From Desmospora profundinema (GTDB lineage Bacteria > Bacillota > Bacilli > Thermoactinomycetales > DSM-45169), in the NCBI RefSeq assembly GCF_031454155.1, contig NZ_JAVDQG010000003.1, positions 372,001 to 436,000 of the forward strand: 64,000 nucleotides of DNA, in the 5' to 3' direction. Position numbers and translations under genes: made by a program. This document shows, one piece after another, positions 15,346-24,125 of the stretch. The first letter of the stretch is position 1, and the number at the start of each line of letters is the position of its first letter. The notes beneath the pieces were generated by a model. That model was given only the letters and a program-made list of their open reading frames with translations. It was not told the origin of the DNA and searched no databases.

Positions 15346-16202
15346 ACGCAATGAGTGGTACAGCCAGAATGCCCGCTGTCCGAAGCCGCTTTCGGAATAT
15401 GGTTTTCGAGCCGATGCCGTTGATCGGAATGGGCATTCTGGCGTCCATTCTTTTGGTGGCATGGATCGGCCCCTTTCTGGTGCCCAATGATCCCATCACG
15501 GTGAATATGGAGGAACGACTCCTTTCTCCCAGTTTCAAATATCCCCTGGGAACGGATCACATGGGGCGCTGCCTCTTTTCCAGACTTGCCGTAGGTGCGC
15601 AAGCAACGCTGGGAATTACGGCTGTTGTGGTAGTCACCGTCGTGTTGATCGGCATTCCGGTCGGACTATTGTCCGGCTATGTAGGCGGACGGTTTGATAG
15701 CATCACGATGCGTGTCGTGGATGGATTAAACGCATTTCCCGAATTTATTCTGGCGATTGCCGTGGCGGGCTTTCTCGGTCCGAGCCTAACCAACCTGATG
15801 TTGTCCGTCGTGCTGGTGAAGTGGATTGGCTACGCGAGGATTGTCAGAGGGATTGTCTTATCGGAACGGGAAAAAGAGTACGTATTGGCGGCAAGAGTGG
15901 GCGGGTGCGGAACATGGAAGCTGCTGCGCCGGCATTTGCTTCCATCCATTGTTTCTCCGGTGCTGGTTCTGGCTGCATTGGATGTCGGCAAGGTCATCTT
16001 GACGATTTCGTCCCTTTCCTATCTGGGTCTGGGAGCCCAGCCGCCCGCTCCGGAGTGGGGGGCGATGCTTAATGATGGCCGATCGTACTTTCAAACCTTT
16101 CCGGAATTGATGATCTATCCTGGGGCGGCGATCTTTCTGGTCGTACTCTCCTGCAACCTGATCGGAGACGGACTTCGGGATGCACTGGAAACAAAGGTTT
16201 GA
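15342..16202 (+). CDS. cntC: CntC-like ABC transporter permease
   Basis: Second pore subunit, 286 residues, DppC/OppC/NikC class. It has a short cytoplasmic N-terminus, one helix, the typical extracytoplasmic FKYPLGTDHMGRCLFSRL block and the EAA loop VLAARVGGCGTWKLLRRHLL, then LSYLGLGAQPPAPEWGAML. Overlap with cntB by four bases shows coupling. Its 3' end runs close to the start of cntD: an earlier in-frame start of that gene at 16180 would overlap, but a better one lies at 16243. Confidence 0.88.
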   Translation: MNAMSGTARMPAVRSRFRNMVFEPMPLIGMGILASILLVAWIGPFLVPNDPITVNMEERLLSPSFKYPLGTDHMGRCLFSRLAVGAQATLGITAVVVVTVVLIGIPVGLLSGYVGGRFDSITMRVVDGLNAFPEFILAIAVAGFLGPSLTNLMLSVVLVKWIGYARIVRGIVLSEREKEYVLAARVGGCGTWKLLRRHLLPSIVSPVLVLAALDVGKVILTISSLSYLGLGAQPPAPEWGAMLNDGRSYFQTFPELMIYPGAAIFLVVLSCNLIGDGLRDALETKV

Positions 16203-16242
16203 CAACGTGAAACGGCTGTTCAAAGATTCAGGGGGGTACACC

Positions 16243-17334
16243 ATGTCCACAACGGCTGAGTATGTAGAAAAGGCGGAATCTGTGACGGTGAATGACTGGA
16301 CCCGTTCGATTGCTCCGGTTCTACAACTATCCAATCTGACGATTGCATCCGTGAACAGAAAAGGAAAAATTGTAAAGGAACTGGTGAAAGAAGTTGGTTT
16401 TTCCATCTACCCCGGCGAAATGATGGGGTTGGTGGGGGAAAGCGGAAGCGGGAAAAGCGTGACGGCAGCTGCTGTTATGGGAATGTTGCCCAAGACCCTG
16501 CGGGTCACCGATGGTGAGATATCTCTCAATGGCACCAATCTGGCTTCCCTATCGGAAAAAGAGAGAAGGCGTCTTCGAGGCAAGAAGATCGCCTACGTGT
16601 TTCAGAATTACCAGGGAAGCTTCACACCATTTTTAAAAATTGGCAAGCAGCTCGTTGAAGCGGTTCGCAGTCATGAATCTGTCCCTTTACAAGAAGCGAA
16701 GGCGATTGCGCTAGAATGGCTGCATCGAGTACAACTTCCGGCAGACCGCGTGTACGAAAGCTATCCGTTTCAACTGAGTGGAGGTCAGCTGCAGCGGGCT
16801 TCTTTGGCGGCGGCATTAATGATGAAACCGTCTCTGATCATAGCGGATGAACCTACGACAGCTCTGGATGTGCTTAATGGGAAACAAGTGATGGACTTGC
16901 TGGCACGGCTCCAAAAAGAAACCCATTGCGCCGTTTTGTTTATTTCTCACGATTTGGGCCATGTGCTGAAACGGACCGTCCGTATGGCGGTGATGTACGG
17001 AGGACGTTTGATGGAATCGGGACCGACGGAGAGCATCCGTTCCAATCCGCAGCATCCCTATACACAGATGCTGCTGCAGGCGAGGCCGCTCGTTACCGCG
17101 CGGATACCCGGGAAATTGACCGTGATCCCGGGAGAACCGGGAGCGATTACCGATCAGGGGTGTCCATTTGCACTTCGGTGCCCGTTTCGGATCGAACCGT
17201 GTACACATGTGCCTGCGATGACTGCGATCGGAAAGACGCACTTGGCTGCTTGTCACATGTTACATACAGGAGGAGAAGAGATTCGTGAAGCCGCTGTTGG
17301 AGGTCAAACAACTCAGTCTGGCATATGGCGATGA
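16243..17334 (+). CDS. cntD: CntD-like ABC transporter ATPase
   Basis: ATP-binding subunit of 363 residues (OppD/DppD group) powering uptake. Walker A is GESGSGKSVT at 65-74, the signature is LSGGQLQRAS and Walker B is SLIIADEPTTALD. The C-terminal region after PYTQMLLQARP contains the Cys-rich block CPFALRCPFRIEPC seen in OppD/OppF-type proteins. The start at 16243 is chosen for the GGGGGG-containing site just upstream. The 3' end overlaps the GTG start of cntF by 50 bases in a different frame, a strong coupling. Confidence 0.87.
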   Translation: MSTTAEYVEKAESVTVNDWTRSIAPVLQLSNLTIASVNRKGKIVKELVKEVGFSIYPGEMMGLVGESGSGKSVTAAAVMGMLPKTLRVTDGEISLNGTNLASLSEKERRRLRGKKIAYVFQNYQGSFTPFLKIGKQLVEAVRSHESVPLQEAKAIALEWLHRVQLPADRVYESYPFQLSGGQLQRASLAAALMMKPSLIIADEPTTALDVLNGKQVMDLLARLQKETHCAVLFISHDLGHVLKRTVRMAVMYGGRLMESGPTESIRSNPQHPYTQMLLQARPLVTARIPGKLTVIPGEPGAITDQGCPFALRCPFRIEPCTHVPAMTAIGKTHLAACHMLHTGGEEIREAAVGGQTTQSGIWR

Positions 17335-18058
17335 CAGTCCGGTGTTGGCGGATGTTTCGTTCACCATCTCAGAAGGCGAATGCCTGGGTTTGGTGGGGGA
17401 AAGCGGAAGCGGAAAAAGCACGCTGGCCAAATTGATTCTAGGTCTGGAAAAACCGGATCAGGGGGAAATCATTTTAAACGGAGTGCATTTCCATGCTCTC
17501 AGAGGTCGCGCCTTGAGGGATGCCCGCAAACAGGTGCAAGTCGTGTTTCAAGATCCGACGGCTTCGTTAAACCCGCGGCTGCCCATTTGGAAGACAGCCG
17601 TGGAACCCCTTGAAAATTATCCGGAGGTGGTGCCCGCTTTTCTGAGCGGTGTGAGGGATTCCAGTCGAAACATGGCTGCTGTATTGCTGGACAAAGTGGG
17701 AATAGGCCCGGAGTTGATGGATCGATACCCTTATCAGCTCAGCGGCGGACAGAGGCAGCGTGTGGCGATTGCACGGGGGCTCAGTTTGCAACCGAAGCTT
17801 CTCGTTTGCGACGAACCCACCTCCAGCCTGGATGTCTCCATTCAAGCACAAATCTTGAATTTGCTGAAAGAGTTAAAGGATGAATTGAAACTCTCCTATT
17901 TGTTTATTTCCCACGAACTGGCTTCCGTCCGGTTTATGAGCGACCGGATTGCAGTTCTGAAAGACGGGAAATTGGTCGATGTATTTGTATCGGAGGACCT
18001 TTTGGAAGATAATCGTCACCCTCATACCCGAGACATGGTAAAAGCGGTTTTGGAGTGA
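17285..18058 (+). CDS. cntF: CntF-like ABC transporter ATPase
   Basis: Second ATP-binding subunit, 257 residues (OppF/NikE group). Walker A is GESGSGKST at 38-46, the signature is LSGGQRQRVAIARG and Walker B is LLVCDEPTSSLD. It begins with GTG inside the end of cntD, preceded by GGAGGAGAAG. Lacking the long C-terminal extension of OppF, it matches the shorter CntF/NikE type. It pairs with CntD to drive import through CntB/CntC and closes the operon. Confidence 0.87.
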   Translation: MKPLLEVKQLSLAYGDDSPVLADVSFTISEGECLGLVGESGSGKSTLAKLILGLEKPDQGEIILNGVHFHALRGRALRDARKQVQVVFQDPTASLNPRLPIWKTAVEPLENYPEVVPAFLSGVRDSSRNMAAVLLDKVGIGPELMDRYPYQLSGGQRQRVAIARGLSLQPKLLVCDEPTSSLDVSIQAQILNLLKELKDELKLSYLFISHELASVRFMSDRIAVLKDGKLVDVFVSEDLLEDNRHPHTRDMVKAVLE

Positions 18059-18116
18059 TTATTTTACATGTAGTGGGTGGAGACTGTGAAGTTTGAAATC
18101 TTCAATCGACATTAAG

Positions 18117-18152
18117 AGAAGCCATCTTGTCCATCGACGGGATGGTTTTGTT
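18117..18152 (+). terminator. possible terminator after cntF
   Basis: CCATC and GATGG flank a loop that ends in GGGATGG, followed by the T-rich TTTTGTTGTT. The stem is imperfect. The remaining bases to 18375 form an AT-rich leader of the next gene without other clear features. Confidence 0.4.
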
Positions 18153-18375
18153 GTTCCATTAAAAAGTAAACGAACGTAAATTAAATCATTTTATTTTTTG
18201 CAGTAGGAATCTTTTTTTATATCATTTCGTTACTATTTAGTGAATGCCTTTTCGAAGGGAGGGACTATAAGAATACCGGTATAAAAAGAGATCTTGTCAA
18301 AAGAAAAACTTGGGCCAACAGGAATCTGAATAAAAATAATAACCTGAATATTCGGTAAAATAGGAGGAGATAGAG

Positions 18376-19299
18376 ATGAAAAATCGCCTGTGGTTATGCG
18401 TAGTCGTCACCATTAGTTTGTTAATAAGCAGCAACATCGGCATATCGACTGCTTATGCTTCCGGTCAATCCGACGGCTCCATTGCGCAATCCTTGTTGGG
18501 GTTTTTTGAAAGGCTCTTCCAAGATCGATCAGAAGAACATACGGAAGAAAAAGTCTCCCCCATATCAAAAAACGAGGATATGATCGCAGATCCTTTGCCT
18601 GAGGGAGCCGAAATCGGAAAGCGGACCTTAGAGGAAGAACCTACTATCGAAAGAAGCAGTATTGCGAAGGTGCACGACAAAAATGGAAACGTCATCGGCC
18701 GGCATACACTGGAAAAAAACATTGGAGAAGGCCAAAACGCATCCATTGAGCCCCAAAGTCCGGGAAGTCACGTTTTAACCGCAATTATTGCAGTGGATGA
18801 AGAATACCGAAGTGCCTATCCCGATTGGCAAGATCAAACCGCTAAGATCGTGGAACAAGCCGATCAGGCTTTCAACCGGGATCACGATATCGACATCCAA
18901 GTAAAAGGCTTTATGGAATGGGATTCAAATGGTGGGAATGGGGAGCAGCTGTTAAACGATCTCACTTCACAATCGGGTCAGTATCACGGTTCGTATGATT
19001 TTGTCATCGGTTTTACCAAAGATCCTCGTTTTAACTACGGCGGGATCGCTTGGTTGGGGCCTCAAAACGGAACCGGAGTCAGTATTACTGCCGATATGAA
19101 CGCAGATGCCATCTGGCGAGTGCTCCAGCATGAACTTTCCCACAACTTTGGCTTGCCTCACGATGAGCATGGTCCGAATGGCCCCAAATGCATTATGAAT
19201 TATTATTACACCACGAAAATCGATTACTGGGATCAAGAGCATAATGAACTGATACAAAAAAACAAAAGCTGGTATGGAAACAAAAACAATGGCGAGTGA
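18376..19299 (+). CDS. secreted zinc metalloprotease (metzincin-like)
   Basis: Exported protein of 307 residues with a signal peptide (hydrophobic 8-20, cleavage near AYAS at 26-29), a charged pro-region to about residue 130 that includes VHDKNGNVIGRHT, and a catalytic domain. HELSHNFGLPH at 252-262 is the extended H-E-x-x-H-x-x-G-x-x-H zinc site of metzincins and IMNY at 273-276 fits the Met-turn. The ribosome-binding site is AGGAGGAG. It is paralogous to the metalloprotease domain of the CAP-fused protein at 28.5-30.1 kb: DEEYR, DFVVGFTKD or DFVIGFTKD, HELSHN and MNY are shared. Substrates are unknown. Confidence 0.82.
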   Translation: MKNRLWLCVVVTISLLISSNIGISTAYASGQSDGSIAQSLLGFFERLFQDRSEEHTEEKVSPISKNEDMIADPLPEGAEIGKRTLEEEPTIERSSIAKVHDKNGNVIGRHTLEKNIGEGQNASIEPQSPGSHVLTAIIAVDEEYRSAYPDWQDQTAKIVEQADQAFNRDHDIDIQVKGFMEWDSNGGNGEQLLNDLTSQSGQYHGSYDFVIGFTKDPRFNYGGIAWLGPQNGTGVSITADMNADAIWRVLQHELSHNFGLPHDEHGPNGPKCIMNYYYTTKIDYWDQEHNELIQKNKSWYGNKNNGE

Positions 19300-19436
19300 T
19301 CCCGCCGGCAATTTATAAAAAGTATACGCGAAGGGGAAGATCGGAGGAGAATGGCCTCTGATCTTTTCTCTAAGAGGGGATCCCAACCGTCTCCTTTTTC
19401 TCTACCGGAAAAATAGAATGGCCCGATAGGTCCTGG

Positions 19437-19568
19437 GGCGTGTCTGAACAATCCGTAGCGCGAGATCCGGATCGGTATGGCTGGCGGAGAGCCTTTGCGC
19501 TTTTTACAACGAAACGAAGACTGCCATACCAACCCGGGATTCGTCCTGACGGATTTAACAGACACGCC
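19437..19568. mobile_element. short palindromic element with imperfect terminal inverted repeats (MITE-like)
   Basis: Begins GGCGTGTCTGAACAATCCG and ends CGGATTTAACAGACACGCC. The outer ~45 bases on each side are imperfect inverted copies and both reach a GGTATGGC/GCCATACC block. No transposase is encoded, and the size (132 bp) fits a non-autonomous element. A related, 3'-truncated copy lies at 52.2 kb. The rest of 19300-19849 holds no gene that I can support. Confidence 0.65.
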
Positions 19569-19849
19569 TAGTGATATCGTACAATATTTGCTGGATGACT
19601 ATTGCGATCCCGGCAGATGAAGGGCAGACGGAGAAATGGCAACCGGTTTATTCGGTAAATTAAGAAAAATCAAATACTTGGTTGGTGGTTAAGATAAACA
19701 TCATTTCCTAATCGTTTCTAGAGGCTAGAAATAGAACTAGGAATTCACACCTTGTGTTATTTTCTCTGGCAATCAGAGGCGTTGTACGGCCAGTGTAATG
19801 GGCCGCATGCAGGAATGGCTACTGTGTGCAGGTCCTGGATAAAAAAAGA

Positions 19850-19886
19850 GTCCGACGTGAAGTCGTCGGATTCTATGATTTCATTG
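19850..19886 (-). terminator. terminator of the lipase gene
   Basis: Read on the minus strand: stem AGAATCCGACG/CGTCGGACTCT with a short loop, followed by seven T. Confidence 0.8.
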
Positions 19887-19912
19887 GAAGCTAAACAATC
19901 GGGATCTCTGGA

Positions 19913-20785
19913 TTATTTAATGAGACCAACGGCCCGCTCCGGGTCAGCCGGTCCTTCATGAGCAAGTGCGTCCATGACAAACGTGAAAGCATCCGGGTCA
20001 TAAGCGATGCCTTGGTGTTCGATGTTATTCAACGGGTAGTAGTCCTGCAGGGTAATATTAGCCACTTGATTAGGTGTTCCGCTCAGAAAGGACGAGGTAT
20101 AGGGGACGACAACCTGGTCGTTCCGAGTGGCGACCACCGTATAGGAAACCCTCCCAGGGGTTTCGTTACCCTCGTTGAGCTTTTTGAGAAACTCCGACCC
20201 GGCTAGCTGTTGGAGGCAGGCCGCACACGAGGTGAGATCGGAGCCGGTCGACGTCAGTTCGGAGAGCCCGACCAGTCCTGTTGTGCCGTGGTTGGAGGGG
20301 GCAAGTCCAATCAGGTTGTCTACTTTTTTAGATCCGCCGAGGAATTTGATATAGTAGCGGGGCATCATTCCGCCCTGACTGTGACCCACAATGGATACCT
20401 TCTGTGCGCCGGTAAGTTGGAGTACGTTGTCGATAAAGATTTTGAGTTCCTCTGCTGAATCCTCTATGGGACCTGTGGCCGGACCAGCATGGCTGTATCC
20501 ATAATTTAAAGAGTAGACGCAGTAGCCTTTTTCTGCCAGCAACGGTGATAGGACGGCCCAGTTCTGGGCCATGGTCTCAAAGGTGCCGGGTACCAGCACG
20601 ACCGGTACGGGATGGGCTTCATCCGGTCGGCAGTTCGGGTCATTGGCCCCTGGTGGCGGCGGTCCCTGTTCGGTCAGGAATCCCCCCAAAGCTGAGCTGG
20701 GCGATGCCACGGCTGTGCCGCTTCCCGGAATGGAAAAGGTGAATGCCAACAAGAAGATGAGAATTATACCGCCGTATTTGTTCAT
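19913..20785 (-). CDS. secreted lipase/esterase, alpha/beta hydrolase (Lipase_2-like)
   Basis: Exported hydrolase of 290 residues. A signal peptide (residues 1 to about 27, ending AVAS) precedes a short Pro-rich segment and the hydrolase domain, which starts with PVVLVPGTFETMAQNW (oxyanion strand). The nucleophile elbow is GHSQGG (Ser at about 140), with candidate catalytic Asp in RNDQVV and His in IEHQGI near the C-terminus. Two cysteine pairs are plausible (CRPDE with CVYS; SCAACL). The pattern resembles the class 2 lipases of actinobacteria. It is monocistronic with its own terminator and sits between a secreted protease gene and a VOC gene. Confidence 0.82.
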   Translation of the reverse strand: MNKYGGIILIFLLAFTFSIPGSGTAVASPSSALGGFLTEQGPPPPGANDPNCRPDEAHPVPVVLVPGTFETMAQNWAVLSPLLAEKGYCVYSLNYGYSHAGPATGPIEDSAEELKIFIDNVLQLTGAQKVSIVGHSQGGMMPRYYIKFLGGSKKVDNLIGLAPSNHGTTGLVGLSELTSTGSDLTSCAACLQQLAGSEFLKKLNEGNETPGRVSYTVVATRNDQVVVPYTSSFLSGTPNQVANITLQDYYPLNNIEHQGIAYDPDAFTFVMDALAHEGPADPERAVGLIK

Positions 20786-20901
20786 TTGTGCACTCCTATT
20801 CCATTTGTTTGAATCATAACAATATAAAGATGGGGAAAAATGATTTAATTCAGATGTTAAATGGATATGAAAGCGCTGTCAAGAGGGAGTTACATGGTAA
20901 A

Positions 20902-20939
20902 AGCCTCCTTCTTGACCAGCCAAGAAGGAGGCTCTTTTT
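20902..20939. terminator. strong bidirectional hairpin terminator
   Basis: Perfect 13-bp stem AGCCTCCTTCTTG/CAAGAAGGAGGCT, six T on the plus side and four T on the minus side. On the minus strand it would end the small gene at 20982-21125. Confidence 0.75.
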
Positions 20940-20981
20940 TGAGGGAAAATACTTTGGGGCCGTCGCTTTCCAAGCTCCCGT

Positions 20982-21125
20982 TTAAGCATTTGCATGATTC
21001 ATCGGCTTTTCTTTTCTCCAAACCAATTTAAATGAGTGGTGATGATTACTGCTGCTGGAATGAGTCCTGATTTCTTTTTCCCATTTCTTTAAACCTTCGG
21101 GTTGATGGTGTTTATCCGAATTCAA
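20982..21125 (-). CDS. possible small basic protein of 47 residues
   Basis: A TTG start lies nine bases after a perfect AAGGAGGT ribosome-binding site, and the frame then stays open for 47 codons to a stop that is followed by a strong hairpin terminator. The product is His-, Lys- and Ser-rich (HHQPEGLKKWEKEIRTH, then SNHHHSFKL) without membrane segments. I do not recognise it. The 290 bases between it and the VOC gene show no other gene. Confidence 0.4.
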   Translation of the reverse strand: MNSDKHHQPEGLKKWEKEIRTHSSSSNHHHSFKLVWRKEKPMNHANA

Positions 21126-21415
21126 TTGAATGACCTCCTTTTCCGGATGTGGATTAAAACGATAAACACTGTCACAGTGGATAATCCCTTTAACAGGAAT
21201 GAATGATAGGGCAGGGAATCTTTTTCCATGTTGATTATACAATGGGGAGATTCCGCCTTGCTATAACAGGGACCTTTAATTTGTATGACATTATTGTAAG
21301 ATTCAGTCCTCATGGAGACTCGGGTGGAATCTTTGATTCGGAAGACTCTTAACCCATCCGGCTTTTTTAAAAAAACCAGGGCTGGCATGACCTCCCTGAG
21401 TCAGCCGCTTTGTAG

Positions 21416-21796
21416 TTATTGATTCACTGATGCCGTCGGTGCGGAAATATCAATCAACAGGCCACTGGGATCCTGCACGAGCATTCTGCGTTGACCATAG
21501 GGAAGGTCGCGCGGTTCTTCCACAATGTGGAGGTCTTGGGACTTGGCACGAGAAAAGTAGGACTCCACATCGTCCACCACAATGGTGATAATCACACCTT
21601 GGGCAGGCAACTGGTAGGAGGAAGGGACAAAGTCGCTGTTCCGTTGAAACGCTCCGATACGAACGGTTCCACCATTGCCGACCATGCTGACGAACCAGTC
21701 GGAATCAAACTCCACTTCAAGATCAAATAATCCAACCAGTGTGTCGCGAGTAGCTTTGATATCGTCGGTCAGGATATTTGTCAACATTCTGTTCAT
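21416..21796 (-). CDS. VOC (glyoxalase/bleomycin-resistance fold) protein
   Basis: Cytosolic 126-residue protein made of two beta-alpha-beta-beta-beta modules. The N-terminal NILTDDIKATRDTLVGLFDLEVEFD and the C-terminal GQRRMLVQDPSGLLIDISAP are characteristic of single-domain VOC proteins. The site GGAGGGTGAAAG precedes the ATG. It is divergent from the TetR-MFS operon and shares a roughly 215-bp intergenic region with it, so it may be controlled by the same repressor. Substrate unknown; lyase, dioxygenase or binding roles are all possible in this family. Confidence 0.8.
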   Translation of the reverse strand: MNRMLTNILTDDIKATRDTLVGLFDLEVEFDSDWFVSMVGNGGTVRIGAFQRNSDFVPSSYQLPAQGVIITIVVDDVESYFSRAKSQDLHIVEEPRDLPYGQRRMLVQDPSGLLIDISAPTASVNQ

Positions 21797-21945
21797 CTTT
21801 CACCCTCCTAGATCCCATAATGAAATGGCCGATCTCAATCGATAGCGACCCGTGCCTTATCCCTTTCTTCTCTTCCCCTGTTCCTGCTCCTGTAACCATT
21901 TCTTTAAGCCGTTCACAGGAACCGACATGATTGTTATAGGGACCC

Positions 21946-21997
21946 TTGACAGAGTGGGCTGTTGAATGCTAACGTTTACCAGTAGAAAGAACGTTCT
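21946..21997 (+). promoter_or_regulatory. promoter and probable TetR operator
   Basis: TTGACA at 21946-21951 and TAACGT at 21970-21975 (18-base spacer). The perfect palindrome AGAACGTTCT at 21988-21997 lies just downstream, a good place for autorepression by the TetR-type protein. Confidence 0.6.
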
Positions 21998-22014
21998 ACC
22001 TAGGAGGTTGGATG

Positions 22015-22563
22015 ATGGTTCAGTCTAATAAACGAGAAGCCCTTCTTGAAACGGCGGAATCCTTGTTTTATCAAAAAGGGTTTCATGCCACCGGCATCAA
22101 TGAGATTCTCAAGAAATCCGGTGTCGCTTCCATGACGCTTTATCGGTACTTTCCCTCCAAGGAAGAGTTGATTAAGGAAGTACTAAAGCATAGAGAAGAG
22201 AAGTATTGGTCTTTTTTGCATACCACGATCACTGATTCCAAGGAAAATCCATTTGTTTCGTTAGTGGAGGCCCATGGTCTTTGGTTGGGCAGAGAAGGAA
22301 AAAACGGCTGTATGTTGCTGCGTGCCATGGAAGAATTTTCGGGGTTGAACAGCGAAATCGACATGATTGCTCGCAACCATAAAAAAAATGTTTTGCACTA
22401 CCTGAAAGATCTTGCGCAGAAGAACAATAGCGCCGATCCGGAAGGGTTAGCTGTTCAGTTGGCCGTTGTACTGGAAGGAGCGACTGCGATGGCTCAAATG
22501 GTGGGTGCGGAAGAAGTAACGAAACATGCTATTTCTACAGTAAAAAATCTGTTGGATCACTAG
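22015..22563 (+). CDS. TetR/AcrR-family transcriptional regulator
   Basis: One-component repressor of 182 residues. The N-terminal helix-turn-helix reads LLETAESLFYQKGFHATGIN, then SMTLYRYFPSKEELIKEVL, as in the AcrR/YcdC-like subfamily (compare the small TetR proteins with AGVSKxTLYxHF). The C-terminal ligand domain includes GRNGCML-like GREGKNGCMLLRAMEEF. The ATG at 22015 is seven bases from GGAGG; another ATG at 22012 is in frame. The stop is 17 bases from the MFS start, so both are in one transcript and the repressor probably controls this exporter and itself. Confidence 0.85.
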   Translation: MVQSNKREALLETAESLFYQKGFHATGINEILKKSGVASMTLYRYFPSKEELIKEVLKHREEKYWSFLHTTITDSKENPFVSLVEAHGLWLGREGKNGCMLLRAMEEFSGLNSEIDMIARNHKKNVLHYLKDLAQKNNSADPEGLAVQLAVVLEGATAMAQMVGAEEVTKHAISTVKNLLDH

Positions 22564-22580
22564 CGGATCAGGGGGCGAAA

Positions 22581-23699
22581 ATGAACTTTATTCGCTTCGT
22601 TTTACCTGGGATGGCGATGATCGCGGTCACCTACGGGTTCGCGCGTTTTGGATACGGACTTTTGTTGCCGGAGTTCAGTCGAAATCTGGGGTTGGATACG
22701 GTTACTTCCGGGATCATTGCATCTGGTTCGTATTTTTCTTATTGTATGGCCATCGTTTTGTCCACCTTTATGACGTCCCGCCTAGGGCCGCGTATTGTAA
22801 TCATAATGGCTGGATTAACGGCATGTTTGGGTATGTTTACAATGGCAATCTCTCACCATCCGGGCATGTTTGCACTTGGAGTATGGATGGCGGGTGCGAG
22901 TACGGGGTTGGCTTCTCCTCCTTATGCCGCTGTGGTGTCTCAAAAGATATCAAAGGGGTTGCAAGAACGTGCCAATACATGGATTAATTCTGGGACCGGC
23001 CTGGGTATTATCATTTCCGGTCCGACGGCCTTGTTTTTTGCGGGTCATTGGCGGATAGCCTATATCCTCTTCGCTTTGCTTGCGCTTCTCGTTTTGTTTT
23101 GGAACGCGGTTGTGCTTCCCGCTGAAGAGAAGGGAAAAAGGGAGAAAGTATCGTACTCTTCTTTTATCCGGAAAGGTCTTCTCCCCTTGTTTCTTGCTTC
23201 TTTGATCATTGGGACGGCCAGTGCGTCCTATTGGACTTTTTCCCGAGGGTATTTGGTTCATGAGGGGCAGCATTCCGATTGGGTCACCTCCGGCTTTTGG
23301 ATCGTGATCGGTATTTCAGGGATTTTAGGGGGAATAGCGGGGAACATCATTCAACAAATAGGTTTATTTCGATCCTATCGATTCGGTGTTTTCACTTTAG
23401 CGTTATCGATTCTCTTGCTCCCCGTTTTCCTGGAAAATGTTCTTTTTGTCTATCTGTCCGCTTTCCTTTTTGGTGTCGCATATATATACCTCACAGGTGT
23501 GCTGTTGGTTTGGGGAATCCGTGTATTCCCGAAACAAACGGCTACGGGCATTGGTTTGCCTTTTTTAACTCTCGCTTTGGGGCAGGTGATCGGATCTCCG
23601 ACAGCGGGGATGGTTGCGGATCGGTGGGACTTCAGTTTCATGTTTATTCTTTTTGCGGTGGCAGGGACGATGGGAACACTCATCAAACCTTCGAAATGA
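22581..23699 (+). CDS. MFS transporter (YbfB/YjiJ-like)
   Basis: Twelve-helix major facilitator of 372 residues. It starts with RFVLPGMAMIAVTYGFARFGYGLLLPE, cut here as the family's first helix with the GFARFGYGLLLP motif seen in YbfB/YjiJ proteins, and carries TSRLGPR in the 2-3 loop. It is co-transcribed with the TetR regulator, which suggests inducible export of a toxic or signalling compound. The ribosome-binding site is GGGGGC in the short gap. No gene-specific substrate clue. Confidence 0.8.
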   Translation: MNFIRFVLPGMAMIAVTYGFARFGYGLLLPEFSRNLGLDTVTSGIIASGSYFSYCMAIVLSTFMTSRLGPRIVIIMAGLTACLGMFTMAISHHPGMFALGVWMAGASTGLASPPYAAVVSQKISKGLQERANTWINSGTGLGIIISGPTALFFAGHWRIAYILFALLALLVLFWNAVVLPAEEKGKREKVSYSSFIRKGLLPLFLASLIIGTASASYWTFSRGYLVHEGQHSDWVTSGFWIVIGISGILGGIAGNIIQQIGLFRSYRFGVFTLALSILLLPVFLENVLFVYLSAFLFGVAYIYLTGVLLVWGIRVFPKQTATGIGLPFLTLALGQVIGSPTAGMVADRWDFSFMFILFAVAGTMGTLIKPSK

Positions 23700-23825
23700 A
23701 AACAAGGCATAGATTGAAACATAAAAAAAGGGGAACACTGTAGGGGAGAGAGGAGACGCCCTTAAACGGGACCCCTAAAATTGACCATGATTTCTAAACA
23801 TGATATATTTCTATTTTATAAAAGG

Positions 23826-24048
23826 CGATGAAAGGACCCGCAGGTACAGACTGTGCTACAGAGAGTCGACCCTCGTCTGGAAGGTCGATGCACAGAGTAT
23901 CTGGTTCCCATCCTGGAGCCGCTGACGATGAGTCAAGCCGGATCCCCGCCGTTATGGGAGTGAAGTGAACCGTTGCTTGCCATTTACGGTTAATCAGGGT
24001 GGTACCGCGGGTGAATCCCCCGTCCCTATTGGGACGGGGGTTTATTCT
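23826..24048 (+). promoter_or_regulatory. T-box leader (tRNA-Pro sensing) with terminator
   Basis: The conserved T-box AGGGTGGTACCGCGG is at 23997-24010, followed by an intrinsic terminator CCCCCGTCCC/GGGACGGGGG (24017-24040) with a T-rich tail. The upstream ~170 bases fold as Stem I with AGAGAGTCGACCCTCG. Uncharged tRNA pairing with the T-box would form the antiterminator and turn on proS. The downstream gene implies a proline specifier; CCC or CCU near 23905 is a candidate but I could not fix it. Confidence 0.9.
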
Positions 24049-24125
24049 TTTAACAGTGGATTTTTGCCATTGAGAGGACGGATATTTTTAGTCAGGCCGT
24101 ACTTCGGTTAAAGGAGGGTGTTCAG

